From Gammaproteobacteria bacterium (lineage in GTDB: Bacteria; Pseudomonadota; Gammaproteobacteria; DSM-19610): a stretch of 58,787 bases of DNA. The stretch lies in assembly GCA_015494295.1 (NCBI GenBank), contig WGBO01000015.1:1-58787 (forward strand), written 5' to 3'. The notes under the pieces were generated by a model. The model worked only from the letters and a program-made list of their open reading frames with translations. It did no database searches and was not told the DNA's origin. A program made the translations under genes and the position numbers. Below are positions 20,801 to 29,496 of this stretch, piece by piece (positions within the stretch are counted from its first letter, which is position 1; each line of letters begins with the position of its first letter).

Positions 20801-22029
20801 CACACACGGCCAGGGTGGTGTTTTCCGGGCGCATGCTGGTGGCGCTGTTGATGGGCTTTTCCTCCGGCCTGCCGTTGCTGCTCACCGGTTCGGTGCTGCA
20901 GGCCTGGATGACCGAGGAAGGCGTCGACCTTGGCACCATCGGCCTGTTCGCACTGGTGGGACTGCCCTATACGCTGAAGTTCCTGTGGGCGCCGCTGGTG
21001 GACCGCTTCGCGATACCGCTGCTGGGGCGCCGCCGCGGCTGGCTGTTGTTGACCCAGCTGTGTTTGATGCTGGCCATCGCCGGCCTGGGCTGGACGCACC
21101 CCGCGCAGAGCGCCTGGCCGGTGGCGCTGGCAGCGGTGCTGGTGACCTTCTTTTCGGCCAGCCAGGATATCGTGATCGATGCCTACCGGCGCGAGGCGCT
21201 GGTGGACCGGGAGCTTGGCCTGGGCGCCTCGCTGTACGTCAACGGTTACCGTATCGGCATGTTGCTGGCTTCCGGCGGTGGTCTGATACTGGCCGATTTC
21301 ATGCCCTTTCCACAGGTTTTCCAGTTGATGGCGCTGGTCATGCTGGTGGGCATCGGCACCACCCTTTTCGCGCCCGAGCCGGAGGCGGCGCAGGGTCTTC
21401 CGACCACCCTGCGCGAGGCAGTGGTGCACCCTTTTCTGGACTACTTCCGGCGTCATCACGCCTGGCTCATCCTGCTGTTCATCCTGTTGTTCAAGGTCGG
21501 CGACACCATGGCCAGCCACATGACCATTCCCTTCTACCTGGACCTGGGTTTCAGCAAGACCGAGATCGGCGCTGTGGTCAAGATGTTCGGTTTTTCCGCC
21601 ATCCTCGCCGGTGGCCTGGTGGGCGGCGTGGTGATGTTGCGCATTGGCATCTACCGCGCCCTGTGGAGTTTCGGCATTCTGCAGGCCGTGTCGACCGCGG
21701 GATTCGCGTTGCTGGCGGTGAGCGGCGACAGCCTGCCGCTGCTCACCGCGGTGATTGCGTTCGAGAACTTCAGCGGCGGCATGGGCACGGCGGCTTTCGT
21801 GGCTTTCATGGCGAGCCTGACCAACCGCCGCTTCACCGCTACCCAGTACGCGCTGCTGTCGAGCCTGATGGGGATTCCTCGGGTGATCGTCGCGGCGCCC
21901 ACTGGCTACATGGCGGAAGGGCTCGGCTGGGTGGGTTTTTTCGTGTTTTGCACCCTGATCGCCATTCCCGGGCTGTTGCTGCTGACGCGGTTTCGCGGCT
22001 GGCTGAAGGAGGACACGCGTGCTGACTGA
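20797..22029 (+). CDS. ampG: AmpG-like muropeptide MFS permease
   Basis: A 410-residue inner-membrane transporter with about twelve hydrophobic segments. The N-terminal GFSSGLPLLLTGSVLQAWMT, LPYTLKFLWAPLVDR and SASQDIVIDAYRREAL are hallmarks of the AmpG family, which imports anhydromuropeptides released during cell-wall turnover. The start ATG at 20797 overlaps the exonuclease stop codon by four bases. It overlaps the next gene by 11 bases, making a three-gene rightward operon. AmpG is the best call, though related acetyl-CoA-type permeases of the same family cannot be fully excluded. Confidence 0.87.
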   Translation: MTHTARVVFSGRMLVALLMGFSSGLPLLLTGSVLQAWMTEEGVDLGTIGLFALVGLPYTLKFLWAPLVDRFAIPLLGRRRGWLLLTQLCLMLAIAGLGWTHPAQSAWPVALAAVLVTFFSASQDIVIDAYRREALVDRELGLGASLYVNGYRIGMLLASGGGLILADFMPFPQVFQLMALVMLVGIGTTLFAPEPEAAQGLPTTLREAVVHPFLDYFRRHHAWLILLFILLFKVGDTMASHMTIPFYLDLGFSKTEIGAVVKMFGFSAILAGGLVGGVVMLRIGIYRALWSFGILQAVSTAGFALLAVSGDSLPLLTAVIAFENFSGGMGTAAFVAFMASLTNRRFTATQYALLSSLMGIPRVIVAAPTGYMAEGLGWVGFFVFCTLIAIPGLLLLTRFRGWLKEDTRAD

Positions 22030-22693
22030 CGTTTCGCTGCTGTCCGCCTTCCTGGTCGGCCTGCTGGGCGGTGTTCATTGCGTGGGCATGTGCGGTGGCA
22101 TCGTGACCGCCCTGAGCCTGGGTCTGCCACCCGACGACCGCACGGCGCGCTGGCGCTGCCAGTTGTCGTACAACCTCGGGCGTATTCTCAGTTACAGCCT
22201 GGCTGGCGCCCTGTTTGGCGGCATCGGCTGGCTGGCGGGGCACTGGAGCGGCATACACCAGATCCAGCTCGCATTGCAGGGGCTGGCGGCGCTGTTCATG
22301 ATTGCGCTGGGCCTGTACCTTGGCGGCTGGTGGATGGGGCTGACCCGCATTGAGCAGCTTGGCGGGCAGGTGTGGAAACGGCTGGAGCCGCTGGGACGGC
22401 GCTTTCTGCCGGTGCGCGGCGCCGGGCAGGCGCTGGCGCTGGGTGCCATCTGGGGCTGGCTGCCGTGCGGCCTGGTGTACAGCGTGCTGGTATGGGCGAT
22501 CGCCGCCGGCAGCCCGGCGCAGGGCGCCATGCTGCTGTTGAGCTTCGGTCTCGGCACCCTGCCCAACCTGTTGCTGATGGGCGCCGCCGCCGAGCGCCTG
22601 GCGGCGCGGGTACGCGAGCCGCTTGCCCGCCGCCTGGCCGGTTTGCTGGTGACTGGTTTCGGGCTCTACAGCCTGTACCGTCTCATTGCGTGA
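22019..22693 (+). CDS. DsbD_2/TauE-SafE-type membrane protein with Cys metal/redox motifs
   Basis: A 224-residue membrane protein starting with GTG at 22019, inside the end of the permease gene. It contains GGVHCVGMCGG near residue 17 and WGWLPCGLVYS near residue 142, the paired cysteine motifs of the 'sulfite exporter TauE/SafE' subgroup related to the DsbD membrane domain and often found near cbb3 oxidase assembly genes (ccoI, ccoS). A role in copper handling or electron transfer for cytochrome assembly is plausible, but no cbb3 genes lie here. Its 3' end overlaps the convergent DUF4426 gene by 11 bases. Confidence 0.82.
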   Translation: MLTDVSLLSAFLVGLLGGVHCVGMCGGIVTALSLGLPPDDRTARWRCQLSYNLGRILSYSLAGALFGGIGWLAGHWSGIHQIQLALQGLAALFMIALGLYLGGWWMGLTRIEQLGGQVWKRLEPLGRRFLPVRGAGQALALGAIWGWLPCGLVYSVLVWAIAAGSPAQGAMLLLSFGLGTLPNLLLMGAAAERLAARVREPLARRLAGLLVTGFGLYSLYRLIA

Positions 22694-23129
22694 AGAACTG
22701 GTGGCTGAATTTCACCTCGTGCGCTTCCAGCTTGCCGTCCGGCTTCACCCGGATGGTAAAGCGCAGGGTTTCCTCGTGGGCGATGGGAAATTCGCCGATG
22801 TAGTAGATGGCGTTGCCCTCACGTACTTCGCGCAGTTCGATATCGCGTTTCTGGCCCGCGAGGTTGGTCGCGCTGGCGGTGATTTCCGCCGTGACCGGCT
22901 CGCCGGTGGTCCCCATCACCTTGCGCAACACCGCGATGTTGATCATGCCGCGGTTCTTGCTGCGCTTTAGCCCGTATTCGCGCGTCACCGACGGCGGCAG
23001 GTAGCTGGTGTTCAGGGCATTGAAATGAACGACATAATCACCGAAGTCCTGGGAGTTTTCCGCCTGGGCGACGCCTGTCAGGGCCAGCAGGACGCCAAAC
23101 AGGAAGGGAAGCATGTTTTTCTTGAACAT
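22683..23129 (-). CDS. DUF4426 periplasmic protein
   Basis: A 148-residue protein with a clear signal peptide (MFKKNMLPFLFGVLLALTG, cleavage near AQA) followed by the DUF4426 domain: DFGDYVVHFNALNTSYLPP and NRGMINIAVL are the conserved blocks. The function is unknown. In Pseudomonas-type genomes the gene follows metX and metW near yggT and proC; here metX and metW are absent and a dynamin-like gene lies in between. A GGAG ribosome site precedes the ATG. Confidence 0.9.
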   Translation of the reverse strand: MFKKNMLPFLFGVLLALTGVAQAENSQDFGDYVVHFNALNTSYLPPSVTREYGLKRSKNRGMINIAVLRKVMGTTGEPVTAEITASATNLAGQKRDIELREVREGNAIYYIGEFPIAHEETLRFTIRVKPDGKLEAHEVKFSHQFFTQ

Positions 23130-23230
23130 CCGGATTCTCCTTCGATTTATCGGGTTTGTTCAATGACACTATAGACCAAACCTGGCGGGCAAGGTTTCCG
23201 GGAAGCGGCGCGGTGAGCGTGCCGCGTGGT

Positions 23231-25219
23231 TCAGACGAGGGCTTCGCGGGGGTTGTCGGCGCTGTCGCTGGTGGCTGTCAGCGGGGCTACGCCGGTGGCC
23301 TGGATGGTGTGGCGGATCTGTTGCAGGGTGTCGAGCTGTTGCTTGATGTCGCGCAGGCCGGCGTCCAGTTCCTTGATGCGCGCGTCCAGGGTGTCGCGTG
23401 ATTCGCTGATGCGGCGCAGGGTCTCCAGGCGTTTTTCCATGGTGGCCTTGTGTTCCTTGATCTGGCGCACCAACGGGTTCATGACTTCCTTCAGCCACGC
23501 GTTGGCATCCTGGTTGGCCTTGAAGAACAGGCTGCGGGTGTGGCTCACCAGCGAGATGAAGAATTTCTTGATGACGAACGACTGCTCGGTCAGCGTCATC
23601 GCCGGGCTGCGCCGGAAAGCCTCGGCTTCCTGGTAGAGGCGTTCCAGTTCGGACGAGAAATGCGCGGTCGAGAACTGCTTGGGCGTGATCTGCGGCAGGC
23701 CATGTTCCTCGTGGAATTTCTTGTAGGTGGCGCGGATCAGCATGCGCGTCTGTTCGGAGTGGGTGGTTACCTGGTCCATGGCGTCGCGCGCGCCATCGAA
23801 GAACATCTCCATGCCGCGCTTGAGGCCGGCGGTGGTCCAGCTGTGCGTCATGGTTTCGCGGGTGCGGTTGATCAGGCGGTCCAGCGACTCCATGCTGAGG
23901 GCGTCGAGCATGCTGCGCGCCTGATTCTGCAACAGGCGGCGGCTGTTCTGGAAGCTTTCCACGTTGCGCAGGTAGGCGGCCTGTTCCTCGCGCGATTTGC
24001 TCATCAGGTGCATGATGACGTCGGCGTTCTTGCCGCGCAGCGAACGCAGTTCGGCCAGCTGTCGCGTGCTTTCCTGCTTGCGGCTCTCCAGCGTTGCGAG
24101 ATTCTCGTCGATCATGCCGCCGATGTGCAGTTCCAGGTGTTCGCGCAACATTCTCTGCTTGTCGGGCAGGATATGGTTGGCGATATGGTCTTCCAGCTCC
24201 GGCAGGCGGCTTTCGTGCAGCAGCTTCCTTTCGCCGCGCACCTTGGCCAGCAGCGCCTTCTGCGCCGACAGCGGAAACACCAGGTCCGGGGAGATGCCGA
24301 GCTGTTCGGCGCTGACGGCGCGCTGCGTCTCGATGCTGTTGCGGATGGCGGCGGAATCCTTAAGTTCGTCCCACAGGGTATCGATCTTGTTCAGCACCAC
24401 CACCAGGTTCTGGCCGGACTTGCCGCTCACGGCGGCGACGTGGTTTTCCCACATTTCCATGTCGCTACGCGTCACGCCGGTGTCGGCGCCGAGCAGGAAC
24501 AGCACGCCCTGCGCGGCCGGCAGCATGCTCAGGGTCAGTTCCGGCTCGTTGCCCATCGCGTTCAGGCCGGGCGTGTCCAGCACCACCAGCCCCTGTTTCA
24601 GCAGTGCGTGCGGGAAACTCACCAGCGCGTGGCGCCAGCAGGGAATCTCGACCTGTTCCGGCGGCTTGCCGTGGGTCTTGTACCAGGGGTCGGTGGCTTC
24701 GTCGTAGAGCCCCAGTTCACGGGCCTTGTCCACGGGCACCTGGCGGGTGCGGATCACCTCGTGCAACGCCTGCGCCACCTGCTCGGGGTCGTCGATGTTG
24801 AGCGGCGTGTGGTTCCAGTGGATCGGCTCGTGGCGGAAGTCGGCGATGCTCTTGTCCTGCAGCCGCGTTTCGATGGGCAGCAGGCGGATGTAGGGGCTGT
24901 CCTCGTCCGGGTCGTGAAACAGCTCGGTCGGGCACATGGTGGTGCGGCCGGCTTCCGAGGGCAGCAGCCGGCGCCCGAACCGGGCGAAGAACAGGGCGTT
25001 GATCAGTTCGGTCTTGCCGCGCGAGAACTCGGCGACAAAGGCGATGGTCAGGCGGTCCTTGCGCAGCGCTTCCAGGATCTCGTAGACGCGAAATTCCTGC
25101 TCGCTGGTGGCGAGCTGGTGGTCGTCCAGCCATTCCTGAAATGACTGGATGTCGTGAATCAGTTTTTCGCGCCATCGGACATAGTCGCTGAGACGGCGGT
25201 CAATTTGATCCTGCTGCAT
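23231..25219 (-). CDS. Bacterial dynamin-like GTPase
   Basis: A 662-residue protein from the ATG at 25219 (MQQDQIDRRLSDYVRW); the open frame continues upstream but codes no plausible protein. G motifs: G1 AEFSRGKT (Lys69, Thr70), a G2 threonine in GRTTMCPTEL, G3 DTPG (215-218) and G4 NKID (277-280), as in the dynamin family. Residues from about 390 to the end are long charged helices with heptad character, matching a dynamin stalk. No membrane helices are evident. Such proteins remodel membranes, give phage or membrane-stress tolerance, or assist cell division; which applies here is unknown. It lies 100 bases upstream of the DUF4426 gene. Confidence 0.87.
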   Translation of the reverse strand: MQQDQIDRRLSDYVRWREKLIHDIQSFQEWLDDHQLATSEQEFRVYEILEALRKDRLTIAFVAEFSRGKTELINALFFARFGRRLLPSEAGRTTMCPTELFHDPDEDSPYIRLLPIETRLQDKSIADFRHEPIHWNHTPLNIDDPEQVAQALHEVIRTRQVPVDKARELGLYDEATDPWYKTHGKPPEQVEIPCWRHALVSFPHALLKQGLVVLDTPGLNAMGNEPELTLSMLPAAQGVLFLLGADTGVTRSDMEMWENHVAAVSGKSGQNLVVVLNKIDTLWDELKDSAAIRNSIETQRAVSAEQLGISPDLVFPLSAQKALLAKVRGERKLLHESRLPELEDHIANHILPDKQRMLREHLELHIGGMIDENLATLESRKQESTRQLAELRSLRGKNADVIMHLMSKSREEQAAYLRNVESFQNSRRLLQNQARSMLDALSMESLDRLINRTRETMTHSWTTAGLKRGMEMFFDGARDAMDQVTTHSEQTRMLIRATYKKFHEEHGLPQITPKQFSTAHFSSELERLYQEAEAFRRSPAMTLTEQSFVIKKFFISLVSHTRSLFFKANQDANAWLKEVMNPLVRQIKEHKATMEKRLETLRRISESRDTLDARIKELDAGLRDIKQQLDTLQQIRHTIQATGVAPLTATSDSADNPREALV

Positions 25220-25365
25220 GCATAGTTTCCCGCTGTGGCGTCGGCCCGTGATCCGGGCACGACCGGTTTCCACGCCTGTTGGGCGCACCTTCCCCGGTAG
25301 CGGCCGTCGGGGAGGGAAGCTTTAGCCGGTTTTTTAGGGGCTTAGCGGAATCGGCAGGAGCCGGA

Positions 25366-25677
25366 TCAGGAGCCGCCGACGGCGCCCGGGCGGGGAGGAA
25401 TGACGTCCGGCAGGCGCCGCGGGCCGAGAATTCGCACCTTTTTGGTGCGACCGGTCTGGCCGCTGAGGAGTTCGACCTGTGCGTTGGGCACTCCGAAGGT
25501 CCTGGCCAGGAAACGCAGCAGGTGGCGGTTGGCCTTGCCGTCCACCGGGGGCGCGGTCAGGCGGATCTTCAGGTGATCGCCGTGGCGCCCCGCGATTTCG
25601 TCCCGGCTGGCGCGGGGCTGCACGCGGAGCGACAGGATCAGGTCGTCGTCCTGCCAGCGGTACCAGCTTTCAGGCAT
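25366..25677 (-). CDS. yggU: YggU-family (DUF167) protein
   Basis: A 103-residue soluble protein with the DUF167 core LSLRVQPRASRDEIAG, IRLTAPPVDGKAN and VELLSGQTGRTKKVRI. The family function is unknown. It sits 9 bases downstream of yggT in the proC-yggT-yggU order common in gammaproteobacteria, and its ATG begins MPESWYRWQDDDLIL, matching the usual start. No terminator with a T-run is apparent in the 76 bases that follow. Confidence 0.93.
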   Translation of the reverse strand: MPESWYRWQDDDLILSLRVQPRASRDEIAGRHGDHLKIRLTAPPVDGKANRHLLRFLARTFGVPNAQVELLSGQTGRTKKVRILGPRRLPDVIPPRPGAVGGS

Positions 25678-25686
25678 CGGCTGGGC

Positions 25687-26250
25687 TTACAGGAACAGCC
25701 CGAACAGGGGCAGGATCAGGTACTTGGCGAGCTGGATCGCGATCAGGGCGACGAGCGGCGACAGGTCCAGGCCGGAGATTGGCGGCAGCAGGCGGCGGCA
25801 CGGCCGCAGTACTGGCTCGGTGAGGCTGTAAAGCAGCGATACCACCGGGTTGTAGGTGCCCGGGTTCACCCAGCTGATGATGACCTGGATGAAGATCGAG
25901 AACAGGAACACGTTCAGGGCCAGCGCCACCAGTTCGCGGACCGACAGCACCAGCAGCGGCCAGATCGCCAGCGGCATGCCGCGCAGCAGGCTGATGAGGA
26001 TCAGCGACAGCAGTTGCAGGGCCAGCATCAGCACCAGCGAGCTGGTGTCGATCTTGCCTGCGCTGGGGATGAAGCGGCGCAGCGCGAGCAGCGGCGGGTT
26101 GGTGACCTTGACCAGGAACTGGCTGACCGGGTTATAGAAATCCGCGCGCACCGCGGCCAGCAGGAAGCGCAGCATGACCAGCAGGATATACAGCCCGAAC
26201 AGGGTGTTGATGAGGAATTCCAGCGGGGTGGTGACGTAATTCGCGCCCAT
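25687..26250 (-). CDS. yggT: YggT-family integral membrane protein
   Basis: A 187-residue membrane protein with two YggT repeats, each with a pair of hydrophobic segments; the sequences FYNPVSQFLVKVTNPPLLALRRFIPS and TYNPVVSLLYSLTEPVLRPCRRLLPP show the repeated N-P-[VL]-x(n)-P-[LV]-L pattern. The family has been linked to osmotic tolerance and to membrane assembly near cell-division genes. Its start codon overlaps the proC stop codon by one base (TAATG), implying coupled translation. Confidence 0.93.
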   Translation of the reverse strand: MGANYVTTPLEFLINTLFGLYILLVMLRFLLAAVRADFYNPVSQFLVKVTNPPLLALRRFIPSAGKIDTSSLVLMLALQLLSLILISLLRGMPLAIWPLLVLSVRELVALALNVFLFSIFIQVIISWVNPGTYNPVVSLLYSLTEPVLRPCRRLLPPISGLDLSPLVALIAIQLAKYLILPLFGLFL

Positions 26251-27077
26251 TATTCCGCCCCGAACTGTTCCGCCAGTTCACGCGAGCGGTCGCGGGCCGC
26301 CGTCAGTGCGTCCCGGAACAGGGTGCGCAGGCCGCCATCTTCGAGCACCGCGAGCGCCCGTTCGGTGGTGCCGCCCGGCGAGGTCACGCGCTGGCGCAGC
26401 AGGGCCGGGTCGTCGGGGCTTTCCAGTGCCATTTTGGCGGCGCCGAAGGCGGTCTGCAGGGCCAGCAGGCGGGCGGTTTTCTCGTCCAGGCCCAGATCCC
26501 GCCCGGCTTCCTCCATGGCCTCGATGACCAGGAAGAAATAGGCCGGTCCGCTGCCGGACAGGGCGGTGACCGCGTCCATCAGGCCCTCGTCCGTCACCCA
26601 CAGCGACAGGCCGACCGCGCGCATGATGTTTTCCGCCAGCGCCTTCTGGTCCTCGCTGACGCCGGGCGTGGCGTACATGGCGGTGGCGCCGCTCTGCACC
26701 AGCGCCGGGGTGTTGGGCATGCAGCGCACCAGCGCGCAGTCGCCGCCCAGCCAGCGTTGCAGGTCGGTGGCGCGAATGCCGGCGGCGATGGAAATCACCA
26801 GCGAGCGCCGTTCCCGCACCGTGGCGCCGATTTCGGCGGCAACCTGGTGCATGACCTGGGGCTTGACCGCCAGCACCACGATCTCGGCCGCCGCGGCCGC
26901 CGCGGTATTATCGGCCGCGCTTTGGGTGGAGAACAGCAGGCGGGTGGCATCGAGTTGCTCGGGGTCGGCGTCGGATACCGATATACAGGCCGGATCCCAG
27001 CCGTCGGCGATCAGGCCGCCGATCAGGCTGCGCGCCATGTTGCCGGCGCCGATGAATGCAAGCGGGGTGTTTTTCAT
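26250..27077 (-). CDS. proC: Pyrroline-5-carboxylate reductase
   Basis: A 275-residue NAD(P)H-dependent enzyme that makes L-proline from pyrroline-5-carboxylate. It has the Rossmann motif AFIGAGNMARSLIGGL at the N-terminus, VLAVKPQVM, ALSGSGPAYFF and the C-terminal VTSPGGTTERAL signature. The ATG at 27077 (MKNTPLAF) is chosen because homology starts there. A run of six alanines (codons 26886-26904) lies in the coenzyme domain. No ribosome site is obvious and the predicted transcription start is next to the ATG. yggS, usually upstream of proC, is missing. Confidence 0.96.
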   Translation of the reverse strand: MKNTPLAFIGAGNMARSLIGGLIADGWDPACISVSDADPEQLDATRLLFSTQSAADNTAAAAAAEIVVLAVKPQVMHQVAAEIGATVRERRSLVISIAAGIRATDLQRWLGGDCALVRCMPNTPALVQSGATAMYATPGVSEDQKALAENIMRAVGLSLWVTDEGLMDAVTALSGSGPAYFFLVIEAMEEAGRDLGLDEKTARLLALQTAFGAAKMALESPDDPALLRQRVTSPGGTTERALAVLEDGGLRTLFRDALTAARDRSRELAEQFGAE

Positions 27078-27084
27078 GGCGCAG

Positions 27085-27114
27085 ACCATACCGCACCCCA
27101 AATGCCTGATACAA
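27085..27114 (-). promoter_or_regulatory. Probable sigma70 promoter of proC-yggT-yggU
   Basis: On the minus strand TTGTAT (27114-27109) and TATGGT (27090-27085) are 18 bases apart. The expected start of transcription is within a base or two of the proC ATG, so the mRNA might be leaderless. Confidence 0.45.
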
Positions 27115-27243
27115 GCCAAAAACCGGCAAGCCGCCGAATCACCGGCCGGACCGCTATACTGGGTTTGCGCGCACGGCTCCCCGGGTCAAGTTATGGGCCC
27201 GTGTGACGATAAGGAAATCCAGAACCGATAGATGGGGAAGAGC

Positions 27244-28281
27244 ATGGATATTGCTGAACTACTCGCCTTTAGTGTCAAGAACAACGCCTCCGATCTGCAT
27301 ATTTCCGCGGGCCTGCCGCCGATGATTCGTGTCGACGGCGATATCCGCCGGATCAATGTGCCGGCACTGGATCACAAGACCGTGCACGGCCTGATCTACG
27401 ACATCATGAACGACAAGCAGCGCAAGGACTTCGAGGAGTTCCTGGAAACGGACTTTTCCTTTGAAATCCCCAACCTCGCGCGCTTTCGTGTCAATGCGTT
27501 CAACCACAACCGCGGCGCCGGCGGCGTGTTTCGTACCATCCCGTCCACCATTCTCACCCTGGAGGAACTGGGCGCGCCGGCCAGCTTCAAGGACATCGCC
27601 GACCAGCCGCGCGGCATCGTGCTGGTCACCGGCCCGACCGGTTCCGGCAAGTCCACCACGCTGGCGGCGATGATCGACCACGTCAACAACTCGCGTTTCG
27701 AGCACATCCTCACCATCGAGGATCCGATCGAGTTCGTGCACGAGAGCAAGAAGTGCCTGGTCAACCAGCGCGAGGTGCACCGCGACACCCACGGCTTCAA
27801 CGAGGCGCTGCGCTCGGCGTTGCGCGAGGACCCGGACATCATCCTGGTCGGCGAGCTGCGCGATCTTGAAACCATCCGCCTGGCGCTGACCGCCGCCGAG
27901 ACCGGTCACCTGGTGTTCGGCACTCTGCACACCAGCTCCGCCGCCAAGACCATCGACCGTATCATCGACGTGTTCCCGGCCGCCGAGAAGACCATGGTGC
28001 GTTCCATGCTGTCGGAGTCGTTGCGCGCGGTCATCTCCCAGACCCTGATGAAAAAGACCGGGGGCGGGCGTATCGCCGCGCACGAGATCATGATCGGCAC
28101 GCCGGCCATCCGCAACCTGATCCGCGAGGACAAGGTCGCGCAGATGTATTCCGCCATCCAGACCGGCCAGGCCGTGGGCATGCAGACCCTCGACCAGAAC
28201 CTGCAGGAACTGGTGCAGCGCGGTCTGGTGAGCCGTATCGATGCGCGCGCCAAGGCCATGAACAAAGAACTCTTCCGCTAA
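27244..28281 (+). CDS. pilT: Type IV pilus retraction ATPase PilT
   Basis: A 345-residue hexameric ATPase that disassembles the type IV pilus and drives twitching. Walker A is GPTGSGKSTTLAA, the Asp box TIEDPIEFVH, Walker B ILVGELRD, and the His box LVFGTLHTSS; the PilT-specific AIRNLIRE motif near the C-terminus is intact. The ATG at 27244 (MDIAELLAFSVK) is preferred to one four codons upstream because GGGGAAG precedes it at good spacing and homologues start there. It is 12 bases from pilU and divergent from proC. Confidence 0.98.
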   Translation: MDIAELLAFSVKNNASDLHISAGLPPMIRVDGDIRRINVPALDHKTVHGLIYDIMNDKQRKDFEEFLETDFSFEIPNLARFRVNAFNHNRGAGGVFRTIPSTILTLEELGAPASFKDIADQPRGIVLVTGPTGSGKSTTLAAMIDHVNNSRFEHILTIEDPIEFVHESKKCLVNQREVHRDTHGFNEALRSALREDPDIILVGELRDLETIRLALTAAETGHLVFGTLHTSSAAKTIDRIIDVFPAAEKTMVRSMLSESLRAVISQTLMKKTGGGRIAAHEIMIGTPAIRNLIREDKVAQMYSAIQTGQAVGMQTLDQNLQELVQRGLVSRIDARAKAMNKELFR

Positions 28282-28293
28282 ACGGGATACCGC

Positions 28294-29409
28294 ATGGATT
28301 TCAATTCACTGCTCAAACTCATGGTGCACAAGCAGGCCTCCGACCTGTTCATTACCGCCGGCATGCCGCCAAGCATCAAGGTCAACGGCCGCATCAAGCC
28401 GGTTTCCCAGTCCTCGCTGACCCCCGAGCAGTCGCGCGAGGTGGTGCTGGGCGTGATGACCGAGGCGCAGCGCAAGGAATTCGACGAAAAGCTGGAATGC
28501 AATTTCGCTATCAGCGCGCCCGGGGTGGGCCGATTCCGTGTCAGCGCATTCTACCAGCGCAACCACTGCGGCATGGTGCTGCGCCGCATCGAGACGCGCA
28601 TCCCGACACTGGAAGAACTGACCCTGCCGCCGATCGTGAAGAACCTGGCGATGAGCAAGCGTGGCCTGATCATCTTCGTCGGCGCCACCGGCACCGGCAA
28701 GTCGACCTCGCTGGCGTCCATGATCGGTTACCGCAACGCCAACAGTACCGGCCATATCATCACTATCGAGGACCCGATCGAATATGTGCACCAGCACAAT
28801 GGCTGCATCGTCACCCAGCGTGAGGTGGGCATCGACACCGAGTCTTTCGACATGGCGCTCAAGAACACCCTGCGCCAGGCTCCGGACGTCATCCTGATCG
28901 GCGAGATCCGGACCCGCGAAACCATGGACCACGCCATCGCTTTTGCCGAGACCGGCCACCTTTGCCTGGCCACCCTGCACGCCAATAACGCCAACCAGGC
29001 GATGGACCGTATCATCAACTTCTTCCCGGAAGACCGTCGTGACCAGTTGCTGATGGACCTGTCGCTGAACCTAAAGGCAATACTCGCCCAGCAGCTTATC
29101 CCCACGCCCGACGGCAAGGGACGGCGCGTGGCGGTGGAAGTGCTGATCAACACGCCGCTGGCCGCCGACCTGATCCGCAAGGGCGAGGTGCACAAGCTAA
29201 AGGACCTGATGAAACGCTCCAACCAGCAGGGCATGAAGACCTTCGACCAGGCCCTGTACGACCTCTACCGCGAGGGTGCGATCACCCAGGACGACGCCAT
29301 CCACTACGCCGACTCGGCCAACGAGGTGCGCCTGATGATCAAGCTCAAGGACAGCGAGGTCGATGCCTCGAGCGCCCTCGAGGGCGTGACCCTGGTCGAG
29401 ACCCCCTGA
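28294..29409 (+). CDS. pilU: PilT-dependent retraction ATPase PilU
   Basis: A 371-residue paralogue of PilT (MDFNSLLKLMVHKQASDLFI). Walker A is GATGTGKSTSLAS, the Asp box TIEDPIEYVH and Walker B ILIGEIRTRETMDHA. It assists PilT in forceful retraction and has the longer acidic C-terminus usual for PilU (ends DASSALEGVTLVETP). It forms a two-gene operon with pilT and ends at a strong terminator. Confidence 0.97.
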   Translation: MDFNSLLKLMVHKQASDLFITAGMPPSIKVNGRIKPVSQSSLTPEQSREVVLGVMTEAQRKEFDEKLECNFAISAPGVGRFRVSAFYQRNHCGMVLRRIETRIPTLEELTLPPIVKNLAMSKRGLIIFVGATGTGKSTSLASMIGYRNANSTGHIITIEDPIEYVHQHNGCIVTQREVGIDTESFDMALKNTLRQAPDVILIGEIRTRETMDHAIAFAETGHLCLATLHANNANQAMDRIINFFPEDRRDQLLMDLSLNLKAILAQQLIPTPDGKGRRVAVEVLINTPLAADLIRKGEVHKLKDLMKRSNQQGMKTFDQALYDLYREGAITQDDAIHYADSANEVRLMIKLKDSEVDASSALEGVTLVETP

Positions 29410-29425
29410 CAGTTTTTGCTGCCGG

Positions 29426-29470
29426 TAACGGGGTGCGGGAGCCGTGTTTCCCGCGCCCCGTTATTTATTC
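29426..29470 (+). terminator. Intrinsic terminator of pilT-pilU
   Basis: A 15-bp stem (29426-29440 with 29449-29463, one G-U pair) with an 8-base loop is followed by TTATTTATT. It starts 17 bases after the pilU stop codon. Confidence 0.88.
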
Positions 29471-29496
29471 GGAAAGAAGAAAAGGGCGGAGGGTTT

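Noticed and set aside
25300..25345. GC-rich inverted repeat CCCCG...CGGGG after yggU as a terminator
   Set aside because: Stem is only five pairs and no T-run follows on either strand.
26884..26906. Short GCC/GCG repeat that looks like a microsatellite
   Set aside because: It encodes six alanines inside proC and is a normal product of codon bias, with no other copy nearby.
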